The notes beneath the pieces were generated by a model. It saw only the letters and a program-made list of their open reading frames with translations. It had not been told where the DNA came from and made no database searches. A stretch of 20,386 nt of DNA from IMG/VR virus record IMGVR_UViG_3300046007_003393, positions 1 to 20,386 of that record, one strand, 5' to 3'. Made by a program: the position numbers and the translations under genes. Positions 1 to 7,103 of this stretch are shown in pieces (position 1 is the first letter of the stretch; every line of letters starts with the position of its first letter). The stretch is from a virus.

Positions 1-1
1 G

Positions 2-343
2 GTGACTGACTACCAGCTCGAACCGCTGAACGGCAATCTCGACGGCATCCCGTGGGCGTACGATCGCATTCGCGCAGTCGGCGACTACGCGTTCCCAATG
101 GTCTCCGCCAACTTTGGCGAGCAGGCGCTCGTAAAGATCACCGGCGTCTGGGGATGGCCAGCGGTTCCAGTAGCAATTGTGCAGGCGACGATCCTCCAGG
201 CAGCGCGTCACTTCAAGCGTTACGACTCGCCACTCGGTGTCGCCGGCTTCGGAGACTTCGGCGTGGTACGCGTCAGCCGGTTCCTAGATCCCGACGTTCA
301 GATGCTCGTCGAGCCATACAAGAAGATGCGTCTGTTCCGATGA
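2..343 (+). CDS. Head-tail connector protein (gp6-like), possibly 5'-truncated
   Basis: Probable head-tail connector or adaptor protein, which joins the portal to the tail during assembly. The 113-aa reading frame ends with a pattern common in actinophage connectors: tryptophan-rich VWGWPAVPVAIVQAT, then an alanine-rich helix ending HFKRYDSPLGVAGFGDFG, and a C-terminal LDPDVQMLVEPYKK. A GTG at position 2 can open the frame, but the gene sits at the window edge, so the true start may lie upstream; family members are often longer. Its stop overlaps the next start (ATGA), as expected inside a morphogenesis operon. The family call rests on remembered sequence character and on synteny (connector, terminator, major tail protein). 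Confidence 0.65.
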   Translation: MTDYQLEPLNGNLDGIPWAYDRIRAVGDYAFPMVSANFGEQALVKITGVWGWPAVPVAIVQATILQAARHFKRYDSPLGVAGFGDFGVVRVSRFLDPDVQMLVEPYKKMRLFR

Positions 344-744
344 CGGCTACCGTAGGGCAAGTCAAGACGGCACTCGCCACAGCTGCCGCAACGATCACGG
401 GTTTACGCACGTACGATCGGCAGCCCGACAATCTGAACGCACCATTCGCTTTCCCCTCGCTCCAGTCGATTGACTATCACGGCGCTATGGGCGCCGGTTC
501 CATCCTTCAGACGTACACGCTGACCGTCGTAGTTGGTCGCGCGTCTGAGCGCGCTGCCGAGGATCTGCTCGACACGTATCTTGGCTACGGCTCGGGTGGC
601 ATTCGTGCCGCGATCGAAGCGGACACCACGCTCGGCGGCGTCGTGCAGACGTGCATCGTCGAGTCGGCTGGCACGATCGGCACAATTGACGGCAACGACA
701 CGCTGTATCTCATGGTTGAGTTCCGCGTCCTGGTCTACACTTAG
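340..744 (+). CDS. Putative tail terminator / neck protein
   Basis: A 134-aa protein that starts at the ATG overlapping the previous stop (ATGA), so translation is probably coupled. It begins MTATVGQVKTALATAAATI and has an alternating hydrophobic pattern (LTVVVGRASERAAEDLLD, LYLMVEFRVLVYT) typical of the small alpha/beta tail-terminator or tail-completion proteins that sit between the connector and the major tail protein in siphoviruses. Such proteins cap the tail tube and bind the connector. No catalytic motif is expected or seen. The function is inferred mainly from gene order and length; another neck protein is possible. Confidence 0.5.
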   Translation: MTATVGQVKTALATAAATITGLRTYDRQPDNLNAPFAFPSLQSIDYHGAMGAGSILQTYTLTVVVGRASERAAEDLLDTYLGYGSGGIRAAIEADTTLGGVVQTCIVESAGTIGTIDGNDTLYLMVEFRVLVYT

Positions 745-754
745 GAGTTTGACG

Positions 755-940
755 ATGGCAAAGTTTATCGTGGCACCCGGCTTTATTGTTGCCGGCAAGA
801 CCGAGGGGCAAGAGGTCAAGGCGTCCGACGTGGATCGCTTGGACGTGATGATCGAGTCCGGGCGCGTGATTGTCAAAGTCGCAGAATCGTCGTCTACAAT
901 GAAGTCACAACCCGACGTGATCGACTCCGAGGAGGAGTAA
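755..940 (+). CDS. Small hypothetical protein in tail operon
   Basis: A 61-aa protein of unknown function. The start is the ATG 7 nt after an AGGAG ribosome-binding site at 743-747. It begins with hydrophobic MAKFIVAPGFIVAGKTEG and ends with an acidic SEEE tail. It lies in the 200-nt gap between the putative tail terminator and the major tail protein and is closely spaced to both, so it is presumably co-expressed with them. No family was recognised. A small head-tail accessory protein is plausible but unproven. Confidence 0.6.
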   Translation: MAKFIVAPGFIVAGKTEGQEVKASDVDRLDVMIESGRVIVKVAESSSTMKSQPDVIDSEEE

Positions 941-944
941 CCAA

Positions 945-1349
945 ATGGCGAAACTCGTATTGACCAACAGCAACATTACGATTGGCGGCACGGACGTGTC
1001 GGCGAATGTTGCCAGCGTCCAGATCGAGACTTCGGTTGACGAGGTGGAAACGACTGCGTTCGGTCCGGGCAACGGCAAGACGCGCGTCGGTGGTCTGCTC
1101 GACACCACGATCTCGCTTTCAATGCACAACGACTACAGCGTTATCGAAGGCCTTGTCTACCCGCTGATCGGAAGCACAACGACAATCGTCGTAAAGCCGA
1201 ACGGTACTGCTGTTTCGACGGCCAATCCCTCCTACTCGATGACGGCCCTTGTTACCGGGTGGTCTCCAGTAAATGGAGCCGTCGGAGAACTGGCCTCGGT
1301 CGATATCTCGTGGCCAGTTTCGGGAACGGTAACGAAGGCTGTCGCTTAG
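945..1349 (+). CDS. Major tail (tube) protein
   Basis: A 134-aa protein, the likely subunit of the tail tube, which polymerises around the tape measure. It begins MAKLVLTNSNITIGGTDVSA and contains VEIETT-like VDEVETTAFG, a hallmark of actinophage tail-tube proteins (strand then a TTA/F G loop). It is rich in Thr, Ser and Val with predicted beta structure throughout and ends in a beta strand, VDISWPVSGTVTKAVA. A strong GGAGGAG ribosome-binding site overlaps the end of the preceding gene. Position directly before the frameshifted chaperone pair and the tape measure is the canonical location. The length is at the short end for this family. Confidence 0.82.
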   Translation: MAKLVLTNSNITIGGTDVSANVASVQIETSVDEVETTAFGPGNGKTRVGGLLDTTISLSMHNDYSVIEGLVYPLIGSTTTIVVKPNGTAVSTANPSYSMTALVTGWSPVNGAVGELASVDISWPVSGTVTKAVA

Positions 1350-1387
1350 TCTGATCGCGTAACCTCTACGCCCAGGGAGGGCTGGAC

Positions 1388-1690
1388 ATGGAACTACAAT
1401 TCAAGATCAAAGAGACAGGCAAGGACAGCGTGATCGTACGCGCTGCCCTGGTCGACATCGTTGCATGGGAGGATCGCTTCGAGCGACCATCCTCGACAAT
1501 GGGTGGCGATTCGATCTTTGCTCGCGACTTCGTTTGGCTTGCTTGGCATTCGCAGAAGCGCACGGGCGCGACGACTCTGGACTTCATGGATTGGGTCGCC
1601 ACGCTCGATGAAATCGAGGGCGCTGAGGAGACTACGCTTGTCCCTTTGGAGAATCCTCCAGCCATTGGCTCGTCGCCAGTCTCGCAGTAG
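1388..1690 (+). CDS. Tail assembly chaperone, short (G-like) product
   Basis: A 100-aa tail assembly chaperone made without frameshifting, equivalent to lambda gpG. It starts at an ATG behind a GGGAGGG ribosome-binding site. Typical features are the N-terminal MELQFKIKETGKDSVIV, a central WEDRFERPSSTMGGDSIFARDFVWLAWHS helix region, and an acidic C-terminal part (DEIEGAEETTLVPLENPP). It binds the tape measure protein and recruits tail-tube subunits. It lies between the major tail gene and the tape measure with an overlapping second frame, exactly as in siphoviruses. The slippery heptamer falls at codons 86-87. Confidence 0.85.
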   Translation: MELQFKIKETGKDSVIVRAALVDIVAWEDRFERPSSTMGGDSIFARDFVWLAWHSQKRTGATTLDFMDWVATLDEIEGAEETTLVPLENPPAIGSSPVSQ

Positions 1691-1791
1691 AGACAGGCAT
1701 CGCGCCCAGTGTGCTGATGCTGGAGTCGGAGCGGATGCTCTGGACCATGCTGGGATATATTCGTTGGCGAAGCGTTCACAGCAACCGGTAG
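1388..1791 (+). CDS. Tail assembly chaperone, -1 frameshift (GT-like) product
   Basis: Extended 134-aa chaperone made by -1 ribosomal frameshifting at 1642-1648. The ribosome reads 1388-1648 in the G frame, slips back one base, and continues from 1648 to the TAG at 1789-1791. The added 47-residue T domain begins GESSSHWLVASLAVETGIAP and ends YIRWRSVHSNR. Its helical, Trp/Met-rich character (LMLESERMLWTMLGYIRW) resembles T domains of other siphovirus chaperones. The -1 frame has a stop (TGA 1624-1626) just before the heptamer and has no good start of its own, so it is only accessible by slippage. The domain presumably contacts tail-tube subunits. Confidence 0.8.
1642..1648 (+). promoter_or_regulatory. 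Programmed -1 frameshift slippery heptamer CCCTTTG
   Basis: The bases read C CCT TTG in the chaperone frame, matching the X XXY YYZ rule for -1 slippage. After slippage the tRNAs re-pair on CCC and TTT. It is placed between the -1 frame stop at 1624-1626 and the 0-frame stop at 1688-1690, the only interval where a shift can join the two open frames. No convincing downstream pseudoknot was worked out by eye. Confidence 0.8.
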
Positions 1792-1801
1792 ACTGACTCT
1801 A
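1789..1801 (+). promoter_or_regulatory. Leaderless-type -10 element before the 1801 gene
   Basis: TAGACT (1789-1794) fits the actinobacterial -10 consensus TANNNT and lies exactly 6 nt before the ATG at 1801; there is no Shine-Dalgarno sequence. This is the geometry of a leaderless transcript in which the A of ATG is +1. A clear -35 is not visible (TTGGCG at 1764-1769 would give a 19-nt spacer). The box overlaps the stop of the frameshifted chaperone. Confidence 0.45.
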
Positions 1802-2382
1802 TGGCTACGCAGAAGATACGCGGCCTAGACGACGCGCTGAAGACGCTTCAGAAGATGGATCCTGTCTTGAAGCGCGAGGCAGTCAAGCGCCTGAAGGGCG
1901 ACGTGCAGCCGATCGTTTCGGCTATCAAGGCCGGGATGCCGCAGACTCCATTGTCTAACTGGGTCGCGCCTAAGCAATCGAGCGCACGACGCGGGACTGT
2001 TTCTGCTGGTCGTAGTGGTGCTGCTGGCACACCGTACTGGCAGGCTGGCAAAGCAAAGAGTGGCGTACGTGCGAGCGTGAAGAAACAGGGGGCGCGTCAG
2101 ATGAAAGGGAAGGCGATCCTTGTCAGCATTCGTCAGTCGAATGGCGCCGGCGAGGTATTCGACATGGCTGGAAAGAAGACGAATAGCGTCTTCACCCGTA
2201 ACCTAACTGCCAAGTGGGGCGGACCTTCGCGTCTGATGTGGCCGACTGCCGAGAGGCATAAGCCACAAGTCCTTGCTTCGATCAATCGCAGCGTCGTCAA
2301 CATGTCGGATATTATCAATGAGGAACTTCGACTACGCGGTTATTCGCGTTCTGCTCCGCGCGCCTCTGGTCATTTCCGCTAG
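1801..2382 (+). CDS. Basic tail protein (HK97 gp10-like?)
   Basis: A 193-aa, strongly basic protein of uncertain function located between the tail assembly chaperones and the tape measure. It begins with a helical, Lys-rich segment (LDDALKTLQKMDPVLKREAV) and contains a Gly/Ala/Lys-rich middle (AGRSGAAGTPYWQAGKAKSG). The helical start followed by beta-like segments is reminiscent of HK97 gp10-type head-tail or tail-completion proteins, although those usually lie before the major tail gene. It has no ribosome-binding site; a -10-like box lies 6 nt before the ATG. Tail completion or tape-measure accessory are the main options; the gp10 resemblance is weak. Confidence 0.6.
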   Translation: MATQKIRGLDDALKTLQKMDPVLKREAVKRLKGDVQPIVSAIKAGMPQTPLSNWVAPKQSSARRGTVSAGRSGAAGTPYWQAGKAKSGVRASVKKQGARQMKGKAILVSIRQSNGAGEVFDMAGKKTNSVFTRNLTAKWGGPSRLMWPTAERHKPQVLASINRSVVNMSDIINEELRLRGYSRSAPRASGHFR

Positions 2383-2386
2383 AGAT

Positions 2387-2411
2387 AGGCAGGTAGAATA
2401 GACTCATGGCT
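2387..2411 (+). repeat. 25-nt start-associated repeat, copy 1 (tape measure gene)
   Basis: This segment spans the start of the tape measure gene and is identical over 25 nt to 6087-6111, which spans the start of the tail-tip gene. It includes TAGAAT (2394-2399), the 6-nt AGACTC and the first four bases of each gene (ATGG) plus CT. A related but diverged version precedes the gene at 1801. Confidence 0.9.
2394..2406 (+). promoter_or_regulatory. Leaderless-type -10 element before the tape measure gene
   Basis: TAGAAT at 2394-2399 followed by AGACTC and then the ATG at 2406. There is no Shine-Dalgarno in the 20 nt upstream. The -10 to ATG distance equals that needed for transcription to begin on the A of ATG. 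No recognisable -35 hexamer. Confidence 0.5.
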
Positions 2412-4775
2412 ATCGTAATCCCGATTGGCGTTGATACCTCCGGCTTGACTCGCGGACTCTCGCAAGGCACTAGCGGTCTCCGCAAGTTTGGCAAGATGGC
2501 TGCCATTGTCGGCGGCGCAGCTGCGCTTGGCGGTTTGGTCGCCACGCTGAAGATTGGCGTCGACGAGTTTATGGGCGCGCAGAAGGTATTGGCGCAGACG
2601 GGCGCGGTGCTGAAGTCAACGGGTGGCGCGGCGAACGTGACGAGTAAGCAGATCACCACGATGTCGGAAAGCCTGATGAAACTGTCGGGCGTTGACGATG
2701 AGGCGATCCAGTCTGGTCAGAACTTGCTGTTGACGTTCACGAAGATTCGCAACGAGACTGGCAAGGGAAATAATATCTTCGATCAGGCTACGCTGGCGAT
2801 GACGAATCTGTCCGTTGCGATGGGGAAGGATCTGAGCTCGTCAGCGATCCTCGTCGGCAAGGCTTTGAACGATCCCGTGAAGGGTGTCGGCGCGTTGTCG
2901 AGGGCAGGCGTGCAATTCACGGCGTCGCAGAAGGACACGATCAAGGCGCTCGTAGATTCTGGCAACGTCATGGGCGCGCAGAAGATGATCCTCAAAGAGC
3001 TCGAAACGCAGTTTGGTGGGAGTGCGAAGGCTGCGGGTCAGACGTTGCCGGGGCAGCTGAACATTCTCAAGGAGACATTCCGCAATCTTGCCGCTGATCT
3101 AATCGCCGGATTCATTCCAGCGGTCAGTCGTGGTGCGGAGATATTCCTCGGTTTTGTTCGTGACATTGCGAAGCAGCCGACGCTATCGGCAAAGATCCAG
3201 TTTGTTATTGGGACTTTTGCTGGTGCTGCGTGGCGCGGGGTCCAGTCAATCATCGATTGGTGGACGACGCCGAAGACAGAGTTTGAGAAGAGTCCGACGA
3301 GTGGACTCCATATCAAGTTGATCCCGGCTGGTAAGGATCAGGTCGCCGCGTTCTTTACATCACTAAATATTGCGATGAAACAGAAGGCCAACGAGTTTGG
3401 TAATACCATTGGCTTTGGCATTATGGATGCGATCTTTGGCGGGGCGAAGTCGCAGGCTGGTAAGAACGCGAAGAATACCCTCGGACTATTTGTCACGTTG
3501 CTCAATCCTGTTGCGCTGAACGAGTGGGCGGGTGGCGTTGGTCGAGAGATGATTGCTGGATTGTGGGACGGTATTACGCAATGGCTGAACGAGAATCCCG
3601 GCATCGCTACGAAGGCGATCAAAGACTGGTTTATGTCTGCTGGCGATTCGATTGGTGGCGTTATTGGTGAAGCGTTCAGGTTGATGACGCGAGAAGCACG
3701 CAAGGGCGCTCCAGTCTTCATTGGTGTCATCACGAAGACCGTGCGCGAAGCCGTGAACGCTGCGCGCCAGGGACTGGCTGGTCTTGGTTCATCGCTTGGC
3801 GGGATGCTCTCGACGATCACAGGTACGTCCTCGCCGGACGCGAAGCGTGCTGCCGAGATTCGCGCGCAGCAGAAGGCTGAAGCGACTACGCGCGAGCGTG
3901 CGCGCCTGACGCTTGTGAGGGATTCTGCCGCTACTGATGAAGATCTCGCGCAAGCCAAGCAGGATCTTGCTGATTTCGAGTTGGAGGTTGACGCGACATC
4001 TGCTGAAGAGCGCGTGGCGATCGCGCAGTCTACAAATCAGCGGCTGATTGAAGATCTTGTTGAAAGGTTCAACCGGGGGACGATTGACGCGACGAAGTTT
4101 GCGAGCGATCTCGACGGAATCATCGGTGCCGACAAGGGAGCAGAACTGGGGATTGCGTTTGCTGGCGCGTTTGGTCGGGAATTGGAATCAATCAAGGCTG
4201 CGGCGAGTGATATCCAGAACGTGATCGATCGGTACGCCAAGGGCAATCTCCCGATCACGGCTGACAAGCCGACGCCGGCGATGGATGCTGCGCGCACCGC
4301 TGCCCTGAACCAATGGAAAGATGATCGTGCTGCTCGGTTGAAGAAGGCTCGTGATGCTCGGAAGAAAGACGGCATCACGAAGGAAGAGCAAACTGATATC
4401 AATAACATCATGAAGAAGTGGGACGACGACCATCAAAAGCCTGTTGCGATGGCTGCCGGTGGCATCTTGAAGCGTCAGGTCTTTACGGCTGGTGAGGCTG
4501 GTCGCGAGGCCGTCATCCCGCTCGGGTCGAGTGAGGCGATGGGCATCATGCGGGATGCGCTTGGTGGTGGCGGTGGCGGAGGGGCGACGTATAACCTCGT
4601 TATCAACGCGGGGCTGGGCACGAATCCTGACGAGCTCGGTCGGACGATCGTAGAGTCGATCAAGAAGTTTGAGAAGCGCAACGGGCAGGTCTTCGCTGGT
4701 CCGCAGATCCAAGCGACCTCGGCTGGTGTCTCGACGAATGGTGGCACGCAGACCCGTAGCCTAAGGAAGAACTAG
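2406..4775 (+). CDS. Tail tape measure protein
   Basis: A 789-aa tape measure protein, which sets tail length and is ejected ahead of the DNA. The N-terminus (IPIGVDTSGLTRGLSQGTSGLRKFGK) is followed by an Ala/Gly-rich hydrophobic helix (residues about 30-50), then the core region conserved in phage tape measures (SGVDDEAIQSGQNLLLTFTKIRN, ALNDPVKGVGALSRAGVQFT). Around residues 470-560 is a charged coiled-coil segment. Near the C-terminus is the common GEAGREAVIPLG motif and a poly-Gly stretch. At roughly 0.15 nm per residue the tail would be near 120 nm, which is an inference from the usual rule. It is the largest gene in the window, as is normal for siphoviruses. Confidence 0.95.
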   Translation: MAIVIPIGVDTSGLTRGLSQGTSGLRKFGKMAAIVGGAAALGGLVATLKIGVDEFMGAQKVLAQTGAVLKSTGGAANVTSKQITTMSESLMKLSGVDDEAIQSGQNLLLTFTKIRNETGKGNNIFDQATLAMTNLSVAMGKDLSSSAILVGKALNDPVKGVGALSRAGVQFTASQKDTIKALVDSGNVMGAQKMILKELETQFGGSAKAAGQTLPGQLNILKETFRNLAADLIAGFIPAVSRGAEIFLGFVRDIAKQPTLSAKIQFVIGTFAGAAWRGVQSIIDWWTTPKTEFEKSPTSGLHIKLIPAGKDQVAAFFTSLNIAMKQKANEFGNTIGFGIMDAIFGGAKSQAGKNAKNTLGLFVTLLNPVALNEWAGGVGREMIAGLWDGITQWLNENPGIATKAIKDWFMSAGDSIGGVIGEAFRLMTREARKGAPVFIGVITKTVREAVNAARQGLAGLGSSLGGMLSTITGTSSPDAKRAAEIRAQQKAEATTRERARLTLVRDSAATDEDLAQAKQDLADFELEVDATSAEERVAIAQSTNQRLIEDLVERFNRGTIDATKFASDLDGIIGADKGAELGIAFAGAFGRELESIKAAASDIQNVIDRYAKGNLPITADKPTPAMDAARTAALNQWKDDRAARLKKARDARKKDGITKEEQTDINNIMKKWDDDHQKPVAMAAGGILKRQVFTAGEAGREAVIPLGSSEAMGIMRDALGGGGGGGATYNLVINAGLGTNPDELGRTIVESIKKFEKRNGQVFAGPQIQATSAGVSTNGGTQTRSLRKN

Positions 4776-6086
4776 GTGGCTACGCCGAGCCTGCTAGTCC
4801 AGATTGGGTTTGATACGTCGAGCCAGGGTGGTCCGTTCTTTTTGTGGGCTGATGGGACGGCGACGAATACGCCAGAGGCTATAGCTGCGAATCCGCAGAG
4901 TCTTTTCGATAACACCGAATACCGTTTCGGCGGGACGCTGGACTATGACGTGACGGATCGTGTGCGTTCGGTTTCGATCACGCGCGGCAGGTCGCGCGAG
5001 TTGGATCGTTACCAGACCGGCGTTGCAAATATCACCTTCAATAACCAAGACAGGGCGTTCGACCCGTTCTACGAAGCCAGCCCGTACTACCCGGATATCA
5101 AGCCGCGCCGCAACCTGAAGATCTCGACGATCATCGCCGCGTCGACTGCCGTTCAATTTACCGGCATCATTGAGGACTGGGGCTTGGATTACAACATCTC
5201 GGGCGAGTCGACGGCTGGCGCGGTCGCTGCTGACGGATTCATTACGTTTGGCGGTCAGCAGATCGCAGCGCATACGGCGACCAGTCAGACGTCGGGCGCG
5301 CGTATCAACGCGATCCTGAACCGCAGCGAGATCGATTGGCCTGCCGCGCTTCGTAACATTGACACGGGCGCGCAGACGCTACTCGCCGACGTCGTGGATG
5401 CTGGCACGGATGCGCTGGGGTATTTGCAGCTGATCGAGGCGTCCGAGCCTGGTCAACTATTCATGAGCAAGGCGAACGCGGTGACGTTCAAGAATCGGAA
5501 CGCTGGCGCCACGATCGGAACCGTGACGTTCTCGGACGCCGGCGGAACCACTATCCCTTACACGGACATTACCGTTTCATATGGCACCGAGCTGCTGTAT
5601 AACCGCGTCAACATTGCTCGGCTAGGTGGCTCGATCCAGACGGCTGCCGGAAGCGCGTCGCAGAGTGAGTATGGCATCACTTCACTCGACTACAACGGCT
5701 TGCTGATCGACACGGATGCGAACGCGCTTGCGCTCGCAAAATATCTGGTCGGGAAATATGACGAGCCAGATCTGCGCTTCGATACGATGACGGTCGAGTT
5801 GGCCGGACTTGGCACGGCTGACCAGTCGCGCGTCCTCGGCTTGGAGATCGCAGACATCATCTTGCTGCAATACCAACCGAATAGGATCGGCGCTCGGATC
5901 TCGAAGAACGTGCAGATCATCGGTATCCGCAATGATATTCGCCCAATGACGCACAAGGTAACTTTCTCACTTGCGTCGACTGATACGGTTGCAATGGTGT
6001 TCGCTGGTGGTACCGTGACGAGCGGAACGGCAGTTGCGGCAGCGTATCCATTCAGTATCTTTGGCACGTCGACATTCGGACTCTAG
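4776..6086 (+). CDS. Minor tail protein (distal tail / baseplate-like)
   Basis: A 436-aa minor tail protein. It starts at a GTG immediately after the tape measure stop, with an AAGGA ribosome-binding site inside the end of that gene. The segment VRSVSITRGRSRELDRYQTG followed by VANITFNNQDRAFDPFY is a signature seen in many actinophage minor tail proteins. The remainder is beta-rich, with YTDITVSYGTELLYNRVNI and a C-terminal RPMTHKVTFSLAS segment. Such proteins form the tail tip that connects tube to receptor-binding fibres. No enzymatic motif was seen. Position directly after the tape measure supports the call. Confidence 0.8.
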   Translation: MATPSLLVQIGFDTSSQGGPFFLWADGTATNTPEAIAANPQSLFDNTEYRFGGTLDYDVTDRVRSVSITRGRSRELDRYQTGVANITFNNQDRAFDPFYEASPYYPDIKPRRNLKISTIIAASTAVQFTGIIEDWGLDYNISGESTAGAVAADGFITFGGQQIAAHTATSQTSGARINAILNRSEIDWPAALRNIDTGAQTLLADVVDAGTDALGYLQLIEASEPGQLFMSKANAVTFKNRNAGATIGTVTFSDAGGTTIPYTDITVSYGTELLYNRVNIARLGGSIQTAAGSASQSEYGITSLDYNGLLIDTDANALALAKYLVGKYDEPDLRFDTMTVELAGLGTADQSRVLGLEIADIILLQYQPNRIGARISKNVQIIGIRNDIRPMTHKVTFSLASTDTVAMVFAGGTVTSGTAVAAAYPFSIFGTSTFGL

Positions 6087-6111
6087 AGGCAGGTAGAATA
6101 GACTCATGGCT
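6087..6111 (+). repeat. 25-nt start-associated repeat, copy 2 (tail-tip gene)
   Basis: Exact copy of 2387-2411, here overlapping the first residues of the tail-tip gene and the stop region of the minor tail gene. Identity ends one base beyond GCT on the right and at the A of AGGC on the left. Confidence 0.9.
6094..6106 (+). promoter_or_regulatory. Leaderless-type -10 element before the tail-tip gene
   Basis: TAGAAT (6094-6099), AGACTC, then ATG at 6106, the same arrangement as at the tape measure gene. TCGACA at 6069-6074 resembles a -35 hexamer, but the 19-nt spacer is long. No Shine-Dalgarno is present. Confidence 0.5.
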
Positions 6112-6687
6112 TGGACTACACCGGGAACAGCTGTTGCGGGAGACGTACTCACAGCTTCGCTGTGGAATACTAATGTCCGCGACAATCTCAATAGTGTCGG
6201 CGCAATACTTGTTGCGACATCGACATTTACCGCATCGGCAACAATTCAGATCACGTCTTGCTTTTCTTCGAGTTATCAGAATTATTTGATCGTCGGAGAA
6301 TACGTGCATACCGTTACGAATAACGGAATCTATTTCAATATGCTTTCTGCAACGACTCCGGCAACCGGAGCGAACTACGGGAATACTGCCATAGAGGCAA
6401 ATGCTGGTGGTGGACCTACTCGAATCTATACAAGCGCACAGACAAAAGCGCGGATCGCGTATGCAACAAATGCTGGGGCTGGTAGGGCTGGGTTTACGGC
6501 AACTATTTACGCGCCGAATGTTGCAACTCCGACTAACGTAACGAGTGTCACAAATGCCGGCTCACAATATTTTCAGAGTATTGGCGCAACCCACATAGTT
6601 TCAACGTCGTACGATGGTATTCAATTCACACTAGACTCGGATACTTTGACTGGTGCAATTCGTGTCTATGGACTTATCAATTCGTGA
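6106..6687 (+). CDS. Tail-tip / receptor-binding-like protein
   Basis: A 193-aa structural protein. The N-terminus reads WTTPGTAVAGDVLTASLWN followed by NVRDNL, a motif I recognise from many phage tail-fibre and tail-tip proteins. The rest is Ser/Thr/Asn-rich and beta-like, ending IQFTLDSDTLTGAIRVYGLI, consistent with an exposed host-recognition domain. Its codons are noticeably more AT-rich than those of the flanking tail genes (many AAT, ATT, ACA), suggesting recent acquisition, as is common for host-range genes. A putative tail-fibre chaperone follows directly. Host binding is inferred, not shown. Confidence 0.65.
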   Translation: MAWTTPGTAVAGDVLTASLWNTNVRDNLNSVGAILVATSTFTASATIQITSCFSSSYQNYLIVGEYVHTVTNNGIYFNMLSATTPATGANYGNTAIEANAGGGPTRIYTSAQTKARIAYATNAGAGRAGFTATIYAPNVATPTNVTSVTNAGSQYFQSIGATHIVSTSYDGIQFTLDSDTLTGAIRVYGLINS

Positions 6688-6696
6688 GTATGAATT

Positions 6697-7029
6697 ATGA
6701 CTACTAACATCCAAAATATTCGCAAAAATCTTGCACAGGTCCACACGATCGTCAATCGCAACGTGAACGGTGTAGATATTCCGCTGACGAGCGATGAACT
6801 CGAATTGTGGCTAGATCAGCAGGCTGAGATCATGTTGGCGAACGAGCATGGCTGGAGCGAGTTTCGTTCCAAGCGTGACTTTCTGCTTAGTGCCTCGGAT
6901 TGGACCCAGGTTTCCGATGCGCCTGTAGACGCAAAATTGTGGAGCGCGTATCGTCAAGAGCTTCGCGATCTTCCTGCAAATGTTTCTGATCTGACAGATC
7001 CTATTTTGTGGCCGGAACCTCCGCAGTAG
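6697..7029 (+). CDS. Tail fibre assembly chaperone-like protein
   Basis: A 110-aa protein resembling phage tail assembly chaperones that fold or attach fibres (PF16778-like). The C-terminal half shows the family pattern RSKRDFLLSASDWTQVSDAP, then LWSAYRQELRDLP and a final DPILWPEPPQ. Proteins with the 'R-D-LL-SDWTQ ... W-YRQ-LRDLP ... WP-P' layout typically lie directly after a tail-fibre gene, as here. The start ATG at 6697 is 9 nt after the previous stop and has no clear ribosome-binding site. Like its neighbour it is relatively AT-rich, so the pair may have moved together. Confidence 0.7.
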   Translation: MTTNIQNIRKNLAQVHTIVNRNVNGVDIPLTSDELELWLDQQAEIMLANEHGWSEFRSKRDFLLSASDWTQVSDAPVDAKLWSAYRQELRDLPANVSDLTDPILWPEPPQ

Positions 7030-7090
7030 ATAGATAGGTAACGACTGACGTCGCCAGCTGCCAGTAGGTGAACCTTGCCACTAGGGGCGT

Positions 7091-7103
7091 TACACTATGC
7101 TCA
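7091..7103 (+). promoter_or_regulatory. Leaderless-type -10 element before the lysis cassette
   Basis: TACACT (7091-7096), then six bases, then ATG at 7103, the same spacing seen at 1801, 2406 and 6106. Here the six bases themselves contain an alternative in-frame ATG (7097). The 60 nt between the previous stop and this box carry no gene; TTGCCA at 7075-7080 is too close to be a -35. Confidence 0.45.

Noticed and set aside
1461-1796. Plus-strand frame overlapping the chaperone (the +1 frame)
   Set aside because: Arg/Ser-rich sequence without T-domain character. The -1 frame, reached through the CCCTTTG heptamer, gives the plausible extension instead.
3338-3958. 206-codon minus-strand frame opposite the tape measure gene
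   Set aside because: Shadow of a convincingly coding gene; Ser/Pro/Ala/Phe-rich composition typical of antisense reading of a GC-rich gene, and no ribosome-binding site.
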